DNA from: Gp1-AA133 sp964641665
Lineage (GTDB): Bacteria > Acidobacteriota > Terriglobia > Terriglobales > Acidobacteriaceae
Direction: 5' to 3'
Assembly (NCBI GenBank): GCA_964641665.1
Contig: CAZXKO010000080.1
Coordinates: 1 to 64,000, forward strand
DNA length: 64,000 nucleotides
In this document: piece by piece, positions 23,852 to 31,697 of the stretch
Layout of the letters: every line of letters begins with the position of its first letter
Numbering within the stretch: position 1 is the stretch's first letter
Made by a program: the position numbers and the translations under genes
The notes under the pieces: generated by a model
What the model saw: the letters and a program-made list of their open reading frames with translations, nothing else
Told to the model about the DNA's origin: nothing
Databases searched by the model: none

Positions 23852-24811
23852 ATGAAAGCCATTGTCATCACGCGTTTGGGTGGCCCCGAGGTGCTGGAGG
23901 TGCGGGACGTTCCGGAGCCGGTTGCGCAACCGGGCCAGGTGCTGGTGCGGGTGGAGGCGGGCGGGCTGAACTTCGCTGACTTCATGACCGCGCAGGGCAG
24001 CTACCCGGGCACGCCCAAGCCACCGCTGGTTGCCGGACGCGAGTTTGCCGGCGTCGAAGAAGCGACCGGTCGGCGGGTGATGGGCTATATCCAGTGGGCG
24101 GCTTTCGGCGAAAAGGCAGCGGCGCGGCCCGAGTTGTTGTGGACGGTGCCCGAAGGGTGGAGCGTCGAACAGGCGGCAGCCTTTCCGGTGAACTACTTCA
24201 CCGCGTACTTTGCGTATTGGGAAGCGGGGATGCTCGAGAACTCGGGCGGATCGCGGCGGGTGTTGATTCATGCGGTGGCAGGCGGCGTGGGCACGGCGGC
24301 GGTGCAGATCGGAAAAATTCTGGGCGTGGAGATGTACGGCACGTCTTCGTCAGAAGAAAAATTGGCGCGCGTGAAAGAACTTGGTTTGCAGCATGGGATC
24401 AACTACGTGGAGCGCGACTACGAAGAAGCGATCAAAGAAATGACAAAGGGTGAAGGTGTCGACGCGGTTTTCGAGATGCTGGGGGGAGAGCATACGGCGA
24501 AGAGCATCCGCTGCCTGCGCGATTTCGGAAAAGTAATTCAGTACGGAACGGCTACGGGCAAGCAGCCGCAACTGGATTTGAGGGCGCTTTACGCGAAGGC
24601 CGCCATGGTGCAGGGCTTGTGGCTGACGTATCTCTCGGGGAAAAGAGATTTGATGGAGGCGGCGTGGAAGCAGCTGTCTGCTTGGATTGCGCAGGGCAGG
24701 CTGAAGCCGGTGATCGGGCATGTGATGAAGGCGGAGCAGGCGGCGGAGGCGTATCGGCTTTTAAAGGAACGGAAGAATTTTGGGAAGATTGTGTTGAAGA
24801 TTGGGGCATAG
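23852..24811 (+). CDS. NADPH:quinone oxidoreductase-like MDR protein
   Basis: Medium-chain reductase of 319 residues without catalytic zinc ligands. The N-terminal GroES-like part has AGGLNFADFMTAQGSYPGTPKPP, and the Rossmann fold is at VLIHAVAGGVGTAAVQIGKILG. RKNFGKIVLKIG at the C terminus is the usual quinone-reductase ending. It reduces quinones or enones with NADPH; the substrate is unknown. ATG 23852 was chosen over 23651, whose extra 67 residues look untranslated. Divergent from the PIN-TRAM gene and followed by a family A repeat. Confidence 0.9.
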   Translation: MKAIVITRLGGPEVLEVRDVPEPVAQPGQVLVRVEAGGLNFADFMTAQGSYPGTPKPPLVAGREFAGVEEATGRRVMGYIQWAAFGEKAAARPELLWTVPEGWSVEQAAAFPVNYFTAYFAYWEAGMLENSGGSRRVLIHAVAGGVGTAAVQIGKILGVEMYGTSSSEEKLARVKELGLQHGINYVERDYEEAIKEMTKGEGVDAVFEMLGGEHTAKSIRCLRDFGKVIQYGTATGKQPQLDLRALYAKAAMVQGLWLTYLSGKRDLMEAAWKQLSAWIAQGRLKPVIGHVMKAEQAAEAYRLLKERKNFGKIVLKIGA

Positions 24812-25443
24812 CGGATTCGTCGAGCCGTGGGCGCTGCATGCGAAACGCAAGGTCCCTCGACTGCGTTCGGCTGGCGCCTCACTTGCTCGGGATGACACTT
24901 TCAAATTGGGACGCGATCAGGGACGCCTCGGCGTAGATCAGTTTCAAAAGCTGGTTGGACAATCCCACTCTGGGCACCGGCAAGAAACACGACAGCGACG
25001 ACAAAGATACTAACCACTAGACAAAGACACATCGCGTGCGTGTATGTGCCGCGTAAAAACTGCTGCTAACCGCGTGCTTTCGATCTCGTCCAAAGCTGTG
25101 ATCACGATCGAAAACTGGAAGGGAACTTCAGGTCGGGATCGAACGTATCAGCACACAATGCCTGGGAACGGGGTGAGGCGCTGGAATCTATCAGCGGCTA
25201 ACGTTTATCAGGTGAAAATTCTTACGGGGTTCGAGGGACTGTCTCAGCACGGTTTGGCGGCCAGATGAGAACAGCCCCTGGAGCAAAAGCGCGAGGTCTT
25301 GCGACCGCACTCTTTTGTCTTGAACCCCGACGGCAGCATTGTAGGCCAAGCGCGGGAAAAGGCAAGAGCTTCTCGCGACTGGACACAGCCAGGCCGCCAG
25401 AACCGGTGCCCGATTTCGAGTCGGGAGAAGGAAGGAGTTTCGT
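24812..25443. other. 632-bp gene-poor gap
   Basis: Contains a family A repeat (24839-24897) and, at about 24970, CTGGGCACCGGCAAGAAACA, which recurs nearly unchanged at about 26548. The short open frames here (for example 25044-25268) have atypical composition and no ribosome site. A GAAGGAAGGAG precedes the gene at 25444. I see no RNA gene. Confidence 0.5.
24839..24897 (+). repeat. Dispersed intergenic repeat, family A (copy 5)
   Basis: GCGAAACGCAAGGTCCCTCG, ACTGCGTTCGGCTGGCGCC, TCACTTGCTCGGGATGACA, directly after the quinone reductase gene. Confidence 0.85.
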
Positions 25444-25815
25444 ATGAAGGGTTCGAAGAGTCTATTTCTGGGGCTGGCTTTACTGCTGGCAACAAGCGCA
25501 TTCGCAGCGAACAAGGGATCTCTGCAGATTCAGGAACCAACCAGCGTAAACGGAACCAAACTGGCTCCCGGCGACTACAAGCTTCAGTGGGACGGTAACG
25601 GGCCCAGCGTGGAACTGAGCATCATGCAGGGAAGGAAAGTAATCGCGAAAGTTCCCGCGCATATGGTCGACCTGAGCAAACCTGCTCAGAACGATGCGGC
25701 AGTGGTGAAGAACAGCGAGGACGGCACGAAGACGCTGAGCGAAGTTCGCCTGAGCGGCAAGAAGTTCGCATTTGCGGTGGGTGAGGAGGCCGCGAAAGCA
25801 GACGCTACGAAGTAG
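25444..25815 (+). CDS. Small secreted protein, hypothetical
   Basis: 123 residues with a clear signal peptide (MKGSKSLFLGLALLLATSAFAA). The mature domain has alternating strands: TKLAPGDYKLQWDGNGPSVELSIMQG, KVIAKVPAHMVDL and LSEVRLSGKKFAFAVG. I recognise the style (GDYKLxW) from small exported acidobacterial proteins but no assigned function. A strong AAGGAG lies eight bases before the ATG. It ends at a hairpin terminator shared with the converging gene. Confidence 0.8.
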   Translation: MKGSKSLFLGLALLLATSAFAANKGSLQIQEPTSVNGTKLAPGDYKLQWDGNGPSVELSIMQGRKVIAKVPAHMVDLSKPAQNDAAVVKNSEDGTKTLSEVRLSGKKFAFAVGEEAAKADATK

Positions 25816-25845
25816 GCGCTGCTCGCGAACGGAGTAGAACGATAA

Positions 25846-25867
25846 GGGGAGCCTGAATGGGCTCCCC
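25846..25867. terminator. Hairpin between converging genes
   Basis: GGGGAGCC-TGAATG-GGCTCCCC, an eight-pair stem 30 bases after the stop at 25815. There is only a weak T tract on the plus side, so it is a likely but imperfect terminator. Confidence 0.5.
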
Positions 25868-25898
25868 GATTGTCTGGCCTGCAAATCGCCGCCCAGCA

Positions 25899-26270
25899 TT
25901 AGCGAAGGTCTATCGTGATGTCCATTTTTGATTCCACGGTTCCGCACCCCGGACGACTATTGAACTTCCATCCTCGGACAGATTCAAGTGCGTAGGCGTC
26001 TTGGTCTGGGACACCCGAACTGCGTGCGAGGTGCACGTTCACTACTGCGCCGGATTCGAGTATTTCAAGAGCGACCAACGGGGAGTAGCCCGTCGGTTTG
26101 TCTCCTCTGCGAATTTGGAAGAGCTTCGGCTGCCGGACAGGCTTTTCGCTGAGTAGTTTCGGCTTACATTTCTTGAGATCGTACTTGGGATCGCCATTCC
26201 CCGATAGCTGAGCAAATCCCGCCGAAACCACGTGAAGAAGAATCACGACAGTGAACAACCAGCGAGGCAT
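25899..26270 (-). CDS. Exported TonB C-terminal-like domain protein
   Basis: 123 residues. The signal peptide is MPRWLFTVVILLHVVSAGFAQ. The C-terminal part (GYSPLVALEILESGAVVNVHLARSSGVPDQDAYALESVRGWKFNSRPGCG) matches the TonB C-terminal alpha/beta fold, including the ALESVRGWKF helix-strand signature. It lacks the membrane anchor and Pro-rich spacer of true TonB and has a Cys in the end motif. Role unknown; stand-alone domains of this type are common in Acidobacteria. Confidence 0.75.
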   Translation of the reverse strand: MPRWLFTVVILLHVVSAGFAQLSGNGDPKYDLKKCKPKLLSEKPVRQPKLFQIRRGDKPTGYSPLVALEILESGAVVNVHLARSSGVPDQDAYALESVRGWKFNSRPGCGTVESKMDITIDLR

Positions 26271-26718
26271 CTGGGATATTAGACACCGCCTTCATGGCCT
26301 ACACCCAAGTTTTATGACGATTTTTGCTATGCGAGTTGAGCGTCGACCCTGCTTCCATTAGTGCGTGCGCGTAGGCCGCCAATTCGTCCCGAGTCGCGAT
26401 TGGGGTTTCACGCGGCGAATTGCATTCAGTTTTCAGAGCGAACCTCAGGGGCGAAAGCCGAGTGTTTATGCGGCTCATGGTGGCACCACTGAAGTCGTGC
26501 CCTTCCCAAGTTCGTTCCCAGGCCAGCGCCAAAGAACGACCGCGAACCTGGGCACCGGCGAGAAACACGAGGTCTCTCCACTGCGTTCGGCTGGTGCCTC
26601 ACTTCGGTCGGGAATGACAGCCGTGGGAGAGCATCGCGAGGTTGAGATTCCGCAAAAAGTGCGAGGAGCGCATCTGGCGCTCCCCTGAGAAAACACGCAC
26701 TTCGTTTTGCAACGACTC
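26271..26718. other. 448-bp gap between the TonB-like gene and moeZ
   Basis: Both flanking genes read leftward. The region holds a family A repeat (26560-26620) and repeat-like sequence around 26480-26560. The open frame 26299-26568 on the minus strand appears to be repeat-derived rather than a gene. Nothing else can be supported. Confidence 0.5.
26560..26620 (+). repeat. Dispersed intergenic repeat, family A (copy 6)
   Basis: GAGAAACACGAGGTCTCTCC, ACTGCGTTCGGCTGGTGCC, TCACTTCGGTCGGGAATGACAG. Confidence 0.8.
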
Positions 26719-27891
26719 TCAGTACTTCGGCATCTTGGGATCGACCCGATCCGCCCACGCCAGAATGCCACCCGCCAGGTTGTGCACTTTCTTGAACCCG
26801 GCCTGCTGCAGAAATCCGACCGCTTTCGCGCTGCGCACGCCGGAACGGCAGTGGGCTACGATTTCGCGGCTGGAGTCGAGTTCGCTGACGCGCTTGGGCA
26901 GGTCGCCGAGGGGGATCAGGTGGCCGCCGATGTTGCAGATCTGGTATTCGTGCGGCTCGCGCACGTCGAGCACGAAAAGATCGTCGCCGGCATCGAGGCG
27001 GCGCTTGAGTTCTTCGACCTGGATCTCCGGAATACCCGTCTCCACTGGCTTTTCCTCCCCGCGAATTCCGCAGAATTCATTGTAGTCGATCAGCTTGGTA
27101 ATCGTGGGGTGCTTGCCGCAGGCGGGGCAGTCGGGATTCTTGCGCAGCTTCAGCTCGCGGAACTTCATGCCCAAGGCGTCGATGAGCAGGAGGCGCCCGA
27201 TGAGCGGCTCGCCTTTGCCGAGAATCAGCTTGATGGCCTCGGTGGCCTGCATCACTCCGACCAGTCCGGGCAGGATACCGAGCACGCCGCCTTCGGCACA
27301 GGAGGGCACCAGTCCGGGCGGTGGCGGCTCGGGATACAGGCAGCGATAGCACGGGCCCTGTTCGGTGGCGAACACGCTGGCCTGGCCTTCGAAGCGGAAG
27401 ATCGATCCGTAGACGTTGGGCTTGGCGGTGAGCACGCAGGCGTCGTTGACGAGGTAGCGCGTGGGGAAGTTGTCGGTGCCGTCGGCGATGATGTCGAATT
27501 CCCGGAACAGATCGAGCGCGTTTTCGCTGGAAAGGCGGGTCTCGAAGGTGCGCAGATTAACGTAAGGGTTGATGGCCTTCAGCTTGTCGGCGGCGGAGTC
27601 GAGTTTCTTGCGACCCACGTCGGCGGTCGAGTGAATGATCTGGCGCTGCAGGTTGGTGAAGTCCACCACGTCGAAGTCGACGATCCCCATGGTACCCACA
27701 CCGGCCGCGGCCAGATACAGCGCCAAGGGCGAGCCGAGGCCGCCGGCGCCAATGCACAGCACGCGCGCGGCCTTCAGCTTCAACTGGCCCTCCATGCCCA
27801 CCTCGGGCATGATCAGGTGGCGCGAGTAGCGCAGGATTTCGTCGTTGGTAAGGGTAACGGTTTCGGGTTTGACTTCGACTGTGGTGGCCAT
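26719..27891 (-). CDS. moeZ: MoeZ-like adenylyltransferase/sulfurtransferase (MoeB domain plus rhodanese)
   Basis: Activates the C terminus of a ubiquitin-like sulfur carrier by adenylation and thiocarboxylation. The MoeB/ThiF domain (about 1-265) has the ATP loop CIGAGGLGSPLALYLAAAGVG, ADGTDNFPTRYLVND and a zinc site formed by CYRC and CPAC. The rhodanese domain (about 285-390) has the active-site loop CRSGVRS. This is the MoeZ/MoeBR architecture that activates CysO and MoaD in mycobacteria. ATG 27891 follows GAGG with good spacing. It lies 47 bases downstream of a poly-cysteine mini-ORF and is the last gene of the cysteine locus. Confidence 0.92.
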   Translation of the reverse strand: MATTVEVKPETVTLTNDEILRYSRHLIMPEVGMEGQLKLKAARVLCIGAGGLGSPLALYLAAAGVGTMGIVDFDVVDFTNLQRQIIHSTADVGRKKLDSAADKLKAINPYVNLRTFETRLSSENALDLFREFDIIADGTDNFPTRYLVNDACVLTAKPNVYGSIFRFEGQASVFATEQGPCYRCLYPEPPPPGLVPSCAEGGVLGILPGLVGVMQATEAIKLILGKGEPLIGRLLLIDALGMKFRELKLRKNPDCPACGKHPTITKLIDYNEFCGIRGEEKPVETGIPEIQVEELKRRLDAGDDLFVLDVREPHEYQICNIGGHLIPLGDLPKRVSELDSSREIVAHCRSGVRSAKAVGFLQQAGFKKVHNLAGGILAWADRVDPKMPKY

Positions 27892-27938
27892 GAGAACCTC
27901 GGATGTGAAAATTGAGACGCTGCAGGACTGCGGATCGG

Positions 27939-28016
27939 CTAGCGACAACAACAGGACGGACAACAACAGCAGCGGGCGCTGAGGAGGGACATTCGGGTTG
28001 TCGGTCGACCGATCAT
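27939..28016 (-). CDS. Poly-cysteine mini-ORF, candidate cysteine-responsive leader peptide
   Basis: Two in-frame ATGs (28016 and 27992) lead to the same short frame. From the second, the peptide is MSLLSARCCCCPSCCCR, with seven Cys codons (TGC once, TGT six times) in an eleven-codon stretch, then TAG at 27939-27941. The first ATG lies four bases after the cysO stop, so translation may be coupled. The moeZ start is 47 bases further on. CGCTGC at the start of the Cys run can pair with GCAGCG after the stop, so a ribosome stalled for lack of Cys-tRNA could change the fold. Poly-Cys leader ORFs that attenuate sulfur genes are known in mycobacteria; here this is inference. A low-complexity duplication is the alternative. 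Confidence 0.55.
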   Translation of the reverse strand: MIGRPTTRMSLLSARCCCCPSCCCR

Positions 28017-28020
28017 GGGT

Positions 28021-28296
28021 CTAACGGCCCCCGGCGATCGAAGGCACTATGGAAATGGTATCACTGTCTTTGACAGCGGTTGCGTCTTTCTGCAGGTAGC
28101 GGACGTCCTCGTCGTTCAGATAAACGTTGACGAAGGCGCGCAGCTTGCCGTCGTCGGTGTAGAGGTGGCGGCGCAGGTCGGGGTGCTGCGAGACCAGGCC
28201 GGAGAGCGCCTCAGCGATGGAACCCGCCTTGACGACAACCGCCGCCTGCTTCCCGGCGTACTGGCGTAAAGGGGTTGGAATGTGGATCTTAGCCAT
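28021..28296 (-). CDS. cysO: CysO/MoaD/ThiS-family sulfur carrier protein
   Basis: 91-residue ubiquitin-like carrier starting AKIHIPTPLRQYAGKQAAV, with the fold's YLNDEDVRYL and DSDTISIVPSIAGG. The sequence ends in Gly-Gly-Arg, not Gly-Gly, so one residue must be removed before adenylation, a job suited to the JAMM protease encoded nearby. It is most likely the thiocarboxylated sulfur donor for the cysteine synthase of this cluster. ATG 28296 was chosen; the frame is open further upstream without family similarity. MoaD for molybdopterin is the alternative, but no moa or moe partner genes are present. Confidence 0.85.
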   Translation of the reverse strand: MAKIHIPTPLRQYAGKQAAVVVKAGSIAEALSGLVSQHPDLRRHLYTDDGKLRAFVNVYLNDEDVRYLQKDATAVKDSDTISIVPSIAGGR

Positions 28297-28437
28297 GCCT
28301 ACATGATGCCACAGGCGGGGCCGGGGATTCAGGGGGAAATTGGTCCGAGGGTCGGGGCCGGGCGACCCTGTCACTGATCCGGTTGACAAGCGGCTTATTC
28401 TGAACACGCTGGAAAAAACGATCGGGGCGGGAACTCC

Positions 28438-28698
28438 ATGTTTCGAATTGTCCTGTCGATGGTGCTGGTAGTGATGGCGGTGGGGATTGGCAGCAATGTC
28501 TTCATGCGAATGCGCCTGGCGAAAACGGACTCGTCAACCGACAAGCGCACGTGGTGGAAGCTTGGCTCCGACGAAGTTGGGGACACATACCGGGCGCGCT
28601 TCTCAAGTGCTTCTCTTCCTCTGATCAACCAACTCTCTTTTTGGCTCGTGGTCACAATTGCCGGGGCGGCGCTGATATTCGCACTGCTGTGGAAGTGA
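28438..28698 (+). CDS. Small two-pass membrane protein, hypothetical
   Basis: 86 residues: an N-terminal helix (MFRIVLSMVLVVMAVGIGSNVF), a polar middle with TWWKLGSDEVGDTYRARF, and a C-terminal helix (FWLVVTIAGAALIFALLW). It is transcribed against the cysteine genes, between cysO and the JAMM gene, so those two are probably on separate minus-strand transcripts. No motif ties it to cysteine metabolism. Confidence 0.65.
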   Translation: MFRIVLSMVLVVMAVGIGSNVFMRMRLAKTDSSTDKRTWWKLGSDEVGDTYRARFSSASLPLINQLSFWLVVTIAGAALIFALLWK

Positions 28699-28749
28699 TG
28701 GGCGAATCCGACTGGTGGGCCAGGTTATACCAACACCGCTAGCGGTCGA

Positions 28750-29181
28750 CTAGCCGACTTCGATTTTCTCGTCGACGAATGCCTTGTCGGGCTCGTCGGT
28801 GCCGGTGAGCGCGAAGGAGTTCGTGACGTCCGCTTTTCCCTGGGCCACACGCGTAATCACGTACGAGCAGCCGAACCAGTGGGCTTCGGCGAGGTCGGTC
28901 TGCGACCACTGCGCAGGATGATCGGGGTGCGAGTGGTAGAAGCCGACGATGTCTTCGTCGCGGGCGCGCCCTTCGCGCTGGATGCGGACGAGTTCCTTCG
29001 GGTCGATGTTGTAGCGGTTCTGCGGGGAGTCGGTGCGGGTGTTGCCGCAGCGGGCGATTGAGAGGACGATGCGGATGTCACCGTCCATGGTTCCCAGCAG
29101 AACTCCGCAGCATTCGTGCGGGTAGGTCTCTTCGCCGTGGCGGCGGATTTCGGCGTACTGGGTTGAGTTCATCTTCAGCAT
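28750..29181 (-). CDS. mec: JAMM/Mov34 metalloprotease, Mec (CysO-cysteine peptidase)-like
   Basis: 143 residues with a complete JAMM zinc motif: Glu23 (YPHECCGVLLG), His83-Ser-His85-Pro, then seven residues to Ser93 and Asp96 (HSHPDHPAQWSQTD). In Mycobacterium the homologue releases cysteine from CysO-Cys; here it could also trim the Arg that follows Gly-Gly on the carrier. ATG 29181 is used; ATG 29172 (MNSTQYAEI) is equally possible. It is 132 bases downstream of cysM, with a repeat-filled gap between. Confidence 0.9.
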   Translation of the reverse strand: MLKMNSTQYAEIRRHGEETYPHECCGVLLGTMDGDIRIVLSIARCGNTRTDSPQNRYNIDPKELVRIQREGRARDEDIVGFYHSHPDHPAQWSQTDLAEAHWFGCSYVITRVAQGKADVTNSFALTGTDEPDKAFVDEKIEVG

Positions 29182-29195
29182 AAAAGCTTTTTCAA

Positions 29196-29313
29196 CCACA
29201 GAGGACACAGGGGACACAGAGGAAATTCAAGGGATGAAGGCAATTGATCTAACTGTTTTTCTCCTCCGGTAACGTGAGGTTTTCCCTGACGACTAGCGAC
29301 TTGCGACTGACGA
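29196..29313. repeat. Word-repeat segments between mec and cysM
   Basis: Two types: ACCACAGAGGACACAGGGGA and CACAGAGG (29203-29222), and iterated GACGACTAGCGACTTGCGAC, TGACGACTATT (29288-29316). The second runs into the cysM stop codon. The first type recurs at about 53648 and, inverted, at about 53780. Confidence 0.65.
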
Positions 29314-30297
29314 CTATTCCTCTTCCCAGAAGCGTTCACTCAGGTACTTGTCGCCGGAGTCGCACAGGATCGTGACGATGACCGTGAGCTGCCCCTTCTT
29401 GCGGCCCTGCGCGACTCGCAGGCTGCCTACGACGGCGGCAGCGGCGGAGACCCCTACGAGCAGGCCTTCTTCGCGCGCCAGGCGCTTCGCCATGCGATAG
29501 GCGTCTTCGGTTGCGATCTCGAGATCCTCGTCGGCGAGCCTGGGGTCGTAAATCTTGGGGACGATCGCCGACGCCATGTGCTTGGTGCCTTCGATGCCGT
29601 GGAAGGCCGAGTCGGGCTGAAGGGAAATGCAGCGCACGTGCGGGTTGAGTTCCTTCAGGCGGCGGGCCGTGCCCATGAAGGTTCCGCTGGTGCCGAGGAT
29701 GGAGACGAAGTGGGTGATACGTCCTTCAGTTTGTTGCCAGATCTCATTGGCCGTGCCATGGTAGTGAGCCTGCCAGTTGGCGTCGTTGGAATACTGGTCG
29801 GCGTAGTAATAGAGATCGGGATGCTTGGCGTGAAGTTCACGGGCCATGCGGATGGCGCCGTCGGAGCCGTCGCCCGGGTCGGTGTAGATGATATTCGCGC
29901 CATAGGCCTGCAGAATGCGTTTGCGCTCGGGCGAGACGTTTTCTGGCATGCACAGCGTGATGGGAATGCCTTGCGCGGCGCCGATCAGGGCATAGGCGAT
30001 GCCGGTGTTGCCGCTGGTGGAATCGAGAAGGATCTTGCCGGGTGTCAGTTTTCCGGCGCGCTGTGCTTCGGCGATGATGTTGGAGGCGGCGCGATCCTTC
30101 ACCGATCCGCCCGGGTTGTACCATTCGGCTTTGCCGAGAATCTCAACATCGGGCAGATCGGCGGAAATGCGTTCGAGGCGAAGCAAAGGTGTGTTGCCGA
30201 TGCGGTCAAGCGCTCTCAGTCCGAGACGCGCGGACGGGCGCGGCGACTTCGATTCGGAAGCGGGGACTACCGCCGGGTTGGTGGAAACCTGCGTCAT
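29314..30297 (-). CDS. cysM: Cysteine synthase, CysM type (PLP-dependent)
   Basis: Beta-replacement enzyme of 327 residues. The PLP lysine is Lys67 in NPGGSVKDRA, the phosphate/substrate loop is STSGNTGIAYALIGAAQGIP, and GTSGTFMGTARRL is the second phosphate-binding motif. In the Mycobacterium pathway CysM uses O-phosphoserine and the thiocarboxylate of CysO. The presence of cysO, mec and moeZ nearby supports that role here over a sulfide-using CysK. A promoter-like TATAAT with TTGATT lies 70-100 bases upstream. Confidence 0.92.
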   Translation of the reverse strand: MTQVSTNPAVVPASESKSPRPSARLGLRALDRIGNTPLLRLERISADLPDVEILGKAEWYNPGGSVKDRAASNIIAEAQRAGKLTPGKILLDSTSGNTGIAYALIGAAQGIPITLCMPENVSPERKRILQAYGANIIYTDPGDGSDGAIRMARELHAKHPDLYYYADQYSNDANWQAHYHGTANEIWQQTEGRITHFVSILGTSGTFMGTARRLKELNPHVRCISLQPDSAFHGIEGTKHMASAIVPKIYDPRLADEDLEIATEDAYRMAKRLAREEGLLVGVSAAAAVVGSLRVAQGRKKGQLTVIVTILCDSGDKYLSERFWEEE

Positions 30298-30367
30298 TCG
30301 CTAAGACAGCCGTGACTATAGTAATGTGCCAGAATCGGCGAAAAGAGGTATCTACTACCTGCATCCG

Positions 30368-30398
30368 ATTATAGAAGAGGCACCTCGGATGCAATCAA
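30368..30398 (-). promoter_or_regulatory. Candidate sigma70 promoter of cysM
   Basis: On the minus strand TTGATT (30398-30393), 19 bases, TATAAT (30373-30368). The -10 lies in CTTCTATAATCGG, a 13-mer identical to the one upstream of the ECF sigma operon at 10681. The 19-base spacer is longer than optimal. Confidence 0.4.
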
Positions 30399-30471
30399 CT
30401 TTTCGGGGCGCACTCTTTCCTTGGTAACTGCATCTAACGGTGCAGACGTTGCAGAAGGGATTAAACGAGAA

Positions 30472-30951
30472 ATGGCTAGCAAGGTGGAACAAAAAACCTA
30501 CGAAGACGCGCTCGGATGGCTGCGCGAGCACGGTTTTGACGTGCTCGAGGCGCCCGGAACGGCCGGGCGAGTCTTCCTGAAGAAGTACAACGTGTCGGCG
30601 GCGATCCAAAAAGATGGCGCCGACGGCGTGAAGATTTTCGCCTACCCCGGCTACCTGGTGGGCACCGAGATTTCGAAGCTGGTCAACAAGGGCTACCAAC
30701 AGTTTCTGAAGACATCAAAGACAGAAGTCCCGGCAACGGCCGACCACTTGAAGGCGCTGCATTCCTTCGTCGAAGAGTTGAAAGAAGCCCTGGGCCTGCC
30801 CAGTCTGTATAACGAGTCGCTCGGTACCGTGAGCGAGTCGTACCACTACGACCGCATCGTCGACCGTGACAAGCCGCAGGCCGAGCGCAAGAAACGTCCG
30901 TGGGAAGTGGTGGGAGCGAAGGCGCTGGCGGCGAAGAAGAGTCCGGCGTAG
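30472..30951 (+). CDS. Conserved hypothetical protein
   Basis: 159-residue cytoplasmic protein. KTYEDALGWLREHGFDVLEAPG and GRVFLKKYNVSAAIQKDG suggest a small alpha/beta domain; the middle has a helix with HLKALHSFVEELKEALGL and the tail is lysine-rich. No signal peptide or catalytic motif. ATG 30472 was chosen; in-frame codons back to 30421 look non-coding. A strong terminator follows. Function unknown. Confidence 0.75.
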   Translation: MASKVEQKTYEDALGWLREHGFDVLEAPGTAGRVFLKKYNVSAAIQKDGADGVKIFAYPGYLVGTEISKLVNKGYQQFLKTSKTEVPATADHLKALHSFVEELKEALGLPSLYNESLGTVSESYHYDRIVDRDKPQAERKKRPWEVVGAKALAAKKSPA

Positions 30952-31002
30952 TGCTAGGATCAAGAACGGACTGAGCGTCGGCCGAATTTTGGGTGAAGAT
31001 CG

Positions 31003-31029
31003 CAGCGGCGAAGGCCGCTGTTTTCTTTT
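31003..31029 (+). terminator. Rho-independent terminator
   Basis: CAGCGGC-GAAG-GCCGCTG with a GNRA-like loop, followed by TTTTCTTTT. It ends the transcript of the gene at 30472. Confidence 0.85.
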
Positions 31030-31101
31030 GCCGCGAACCTCGCAGCTCCCAGACAGCGGTGTCTTGTTATGCGAAACTGGTGCGCCTCAGGAGGAACTGG
31101 G

Positions 31102-31560
31102 ATGCGCATACGAGTTCCGCAGTTATTGGCGACGTTATTTCTGGTGCCGATGCTGGCCTACGCGGGGGCCAGCTCAGATCAAGAAACGAAAACGGCGGTC
31201 GAGAACGTCTTGCGCACCCAGCAGGCAGCGTGGAACCGCCATGACCTCGAAGGCTTCATGGCCGGCTACTGGAATTCTCCGCAGCTGACATTCTTTTCCG
31301 ATGCGCATGAGACCTCGGGATGGGAGGGCGCCCTCGCGCGGTACAGGAATCGATATCAAGGCGAAGGCAAAGAGATGGGGAAGCTGGAGTTCTCCGAACT
31401 CCGGATCGAGCCGCTGGGCTCGGATGCGGCCTTTGTGCGCGGGGCGTGGCATTTGACGCTTTCCGACGGCAAGACTCCGCATGGAATATTCACTCTGGTT
31501 TTCCGGAGATTCCCGGAAGGTTGGAAGATTGTGCACGACCATACGTCGGCGGCGGAGTAG
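31102..31560 (+). CDS. Exported SnoaL/DUF4440-like NTF2-fold protein
   Basis: 152 residues. Signal peptide MRIRVPQLLATLFLVPMLAYAG. The mature part begins VENVLRTQQAAWNRHDLEGFMAGYW, the classic NTF2/SnoaL-like opening, continues with GWEGALARYRNRY, and ends TLVFRRFPEGWKIVHDHTS. These folds hold small ligands; no substrate can be named. ATG 31102 gives a proper signal peptide; an ATG at 31069 also exists. Confidence 0.85.
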   Translation: MRIRVPQLLATLFLVPMLAYAGASSDQETKTAVENVLRTQQAAWNRHDLEGFMAGYWNSPQLTFFSDAHETSGWEGALARYRNRYQGEGKEMGKLEFSELRIEPLGSDAAFVRGAWHLTLSDGKTPHGIFTLVFRRFPEGWKIVHDHTSAAE

Positions 31561-31598
31561 GCGGGGGCTGAAAATCGGCATTTAGGAAGGAATTACAT

Positions 31599-31625
31599 AG
31601 GTCCTTCGCTCCGCTCAGGATGACA
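31599..31625 (+). repeat. Short family A-like repeat fragment
   Basis: AGGTCCTTCGCTCCGCTCAG followed by GATGACA: the ends of the family A unit with the middle missing. Confidence 0.6.
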
Positions 31626-31697
31626 ACGCGGAAGTATGTCACCGGCCGGATGGGATGCCGCCAGGGAACTTGTGCTGCGAATGTACGAAATCGCGCA

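Noticed and set aside
25044..25268. 74-codon open frame in the 24.8-25.4 kb gap
   Set aside because: Atypical composition, no ribosome site, no recognisable motif.
26299..26568. 89-codon open frame on the minus strand
   Set aside because: Lies in repeat sequence that recurs near 24970; peptide looks repeat-derived.
26707..27915. 402-codon open frame on the plus strand
   Set aside because: Antisense shadow of moeZ; no family similarity and no ribosome site.
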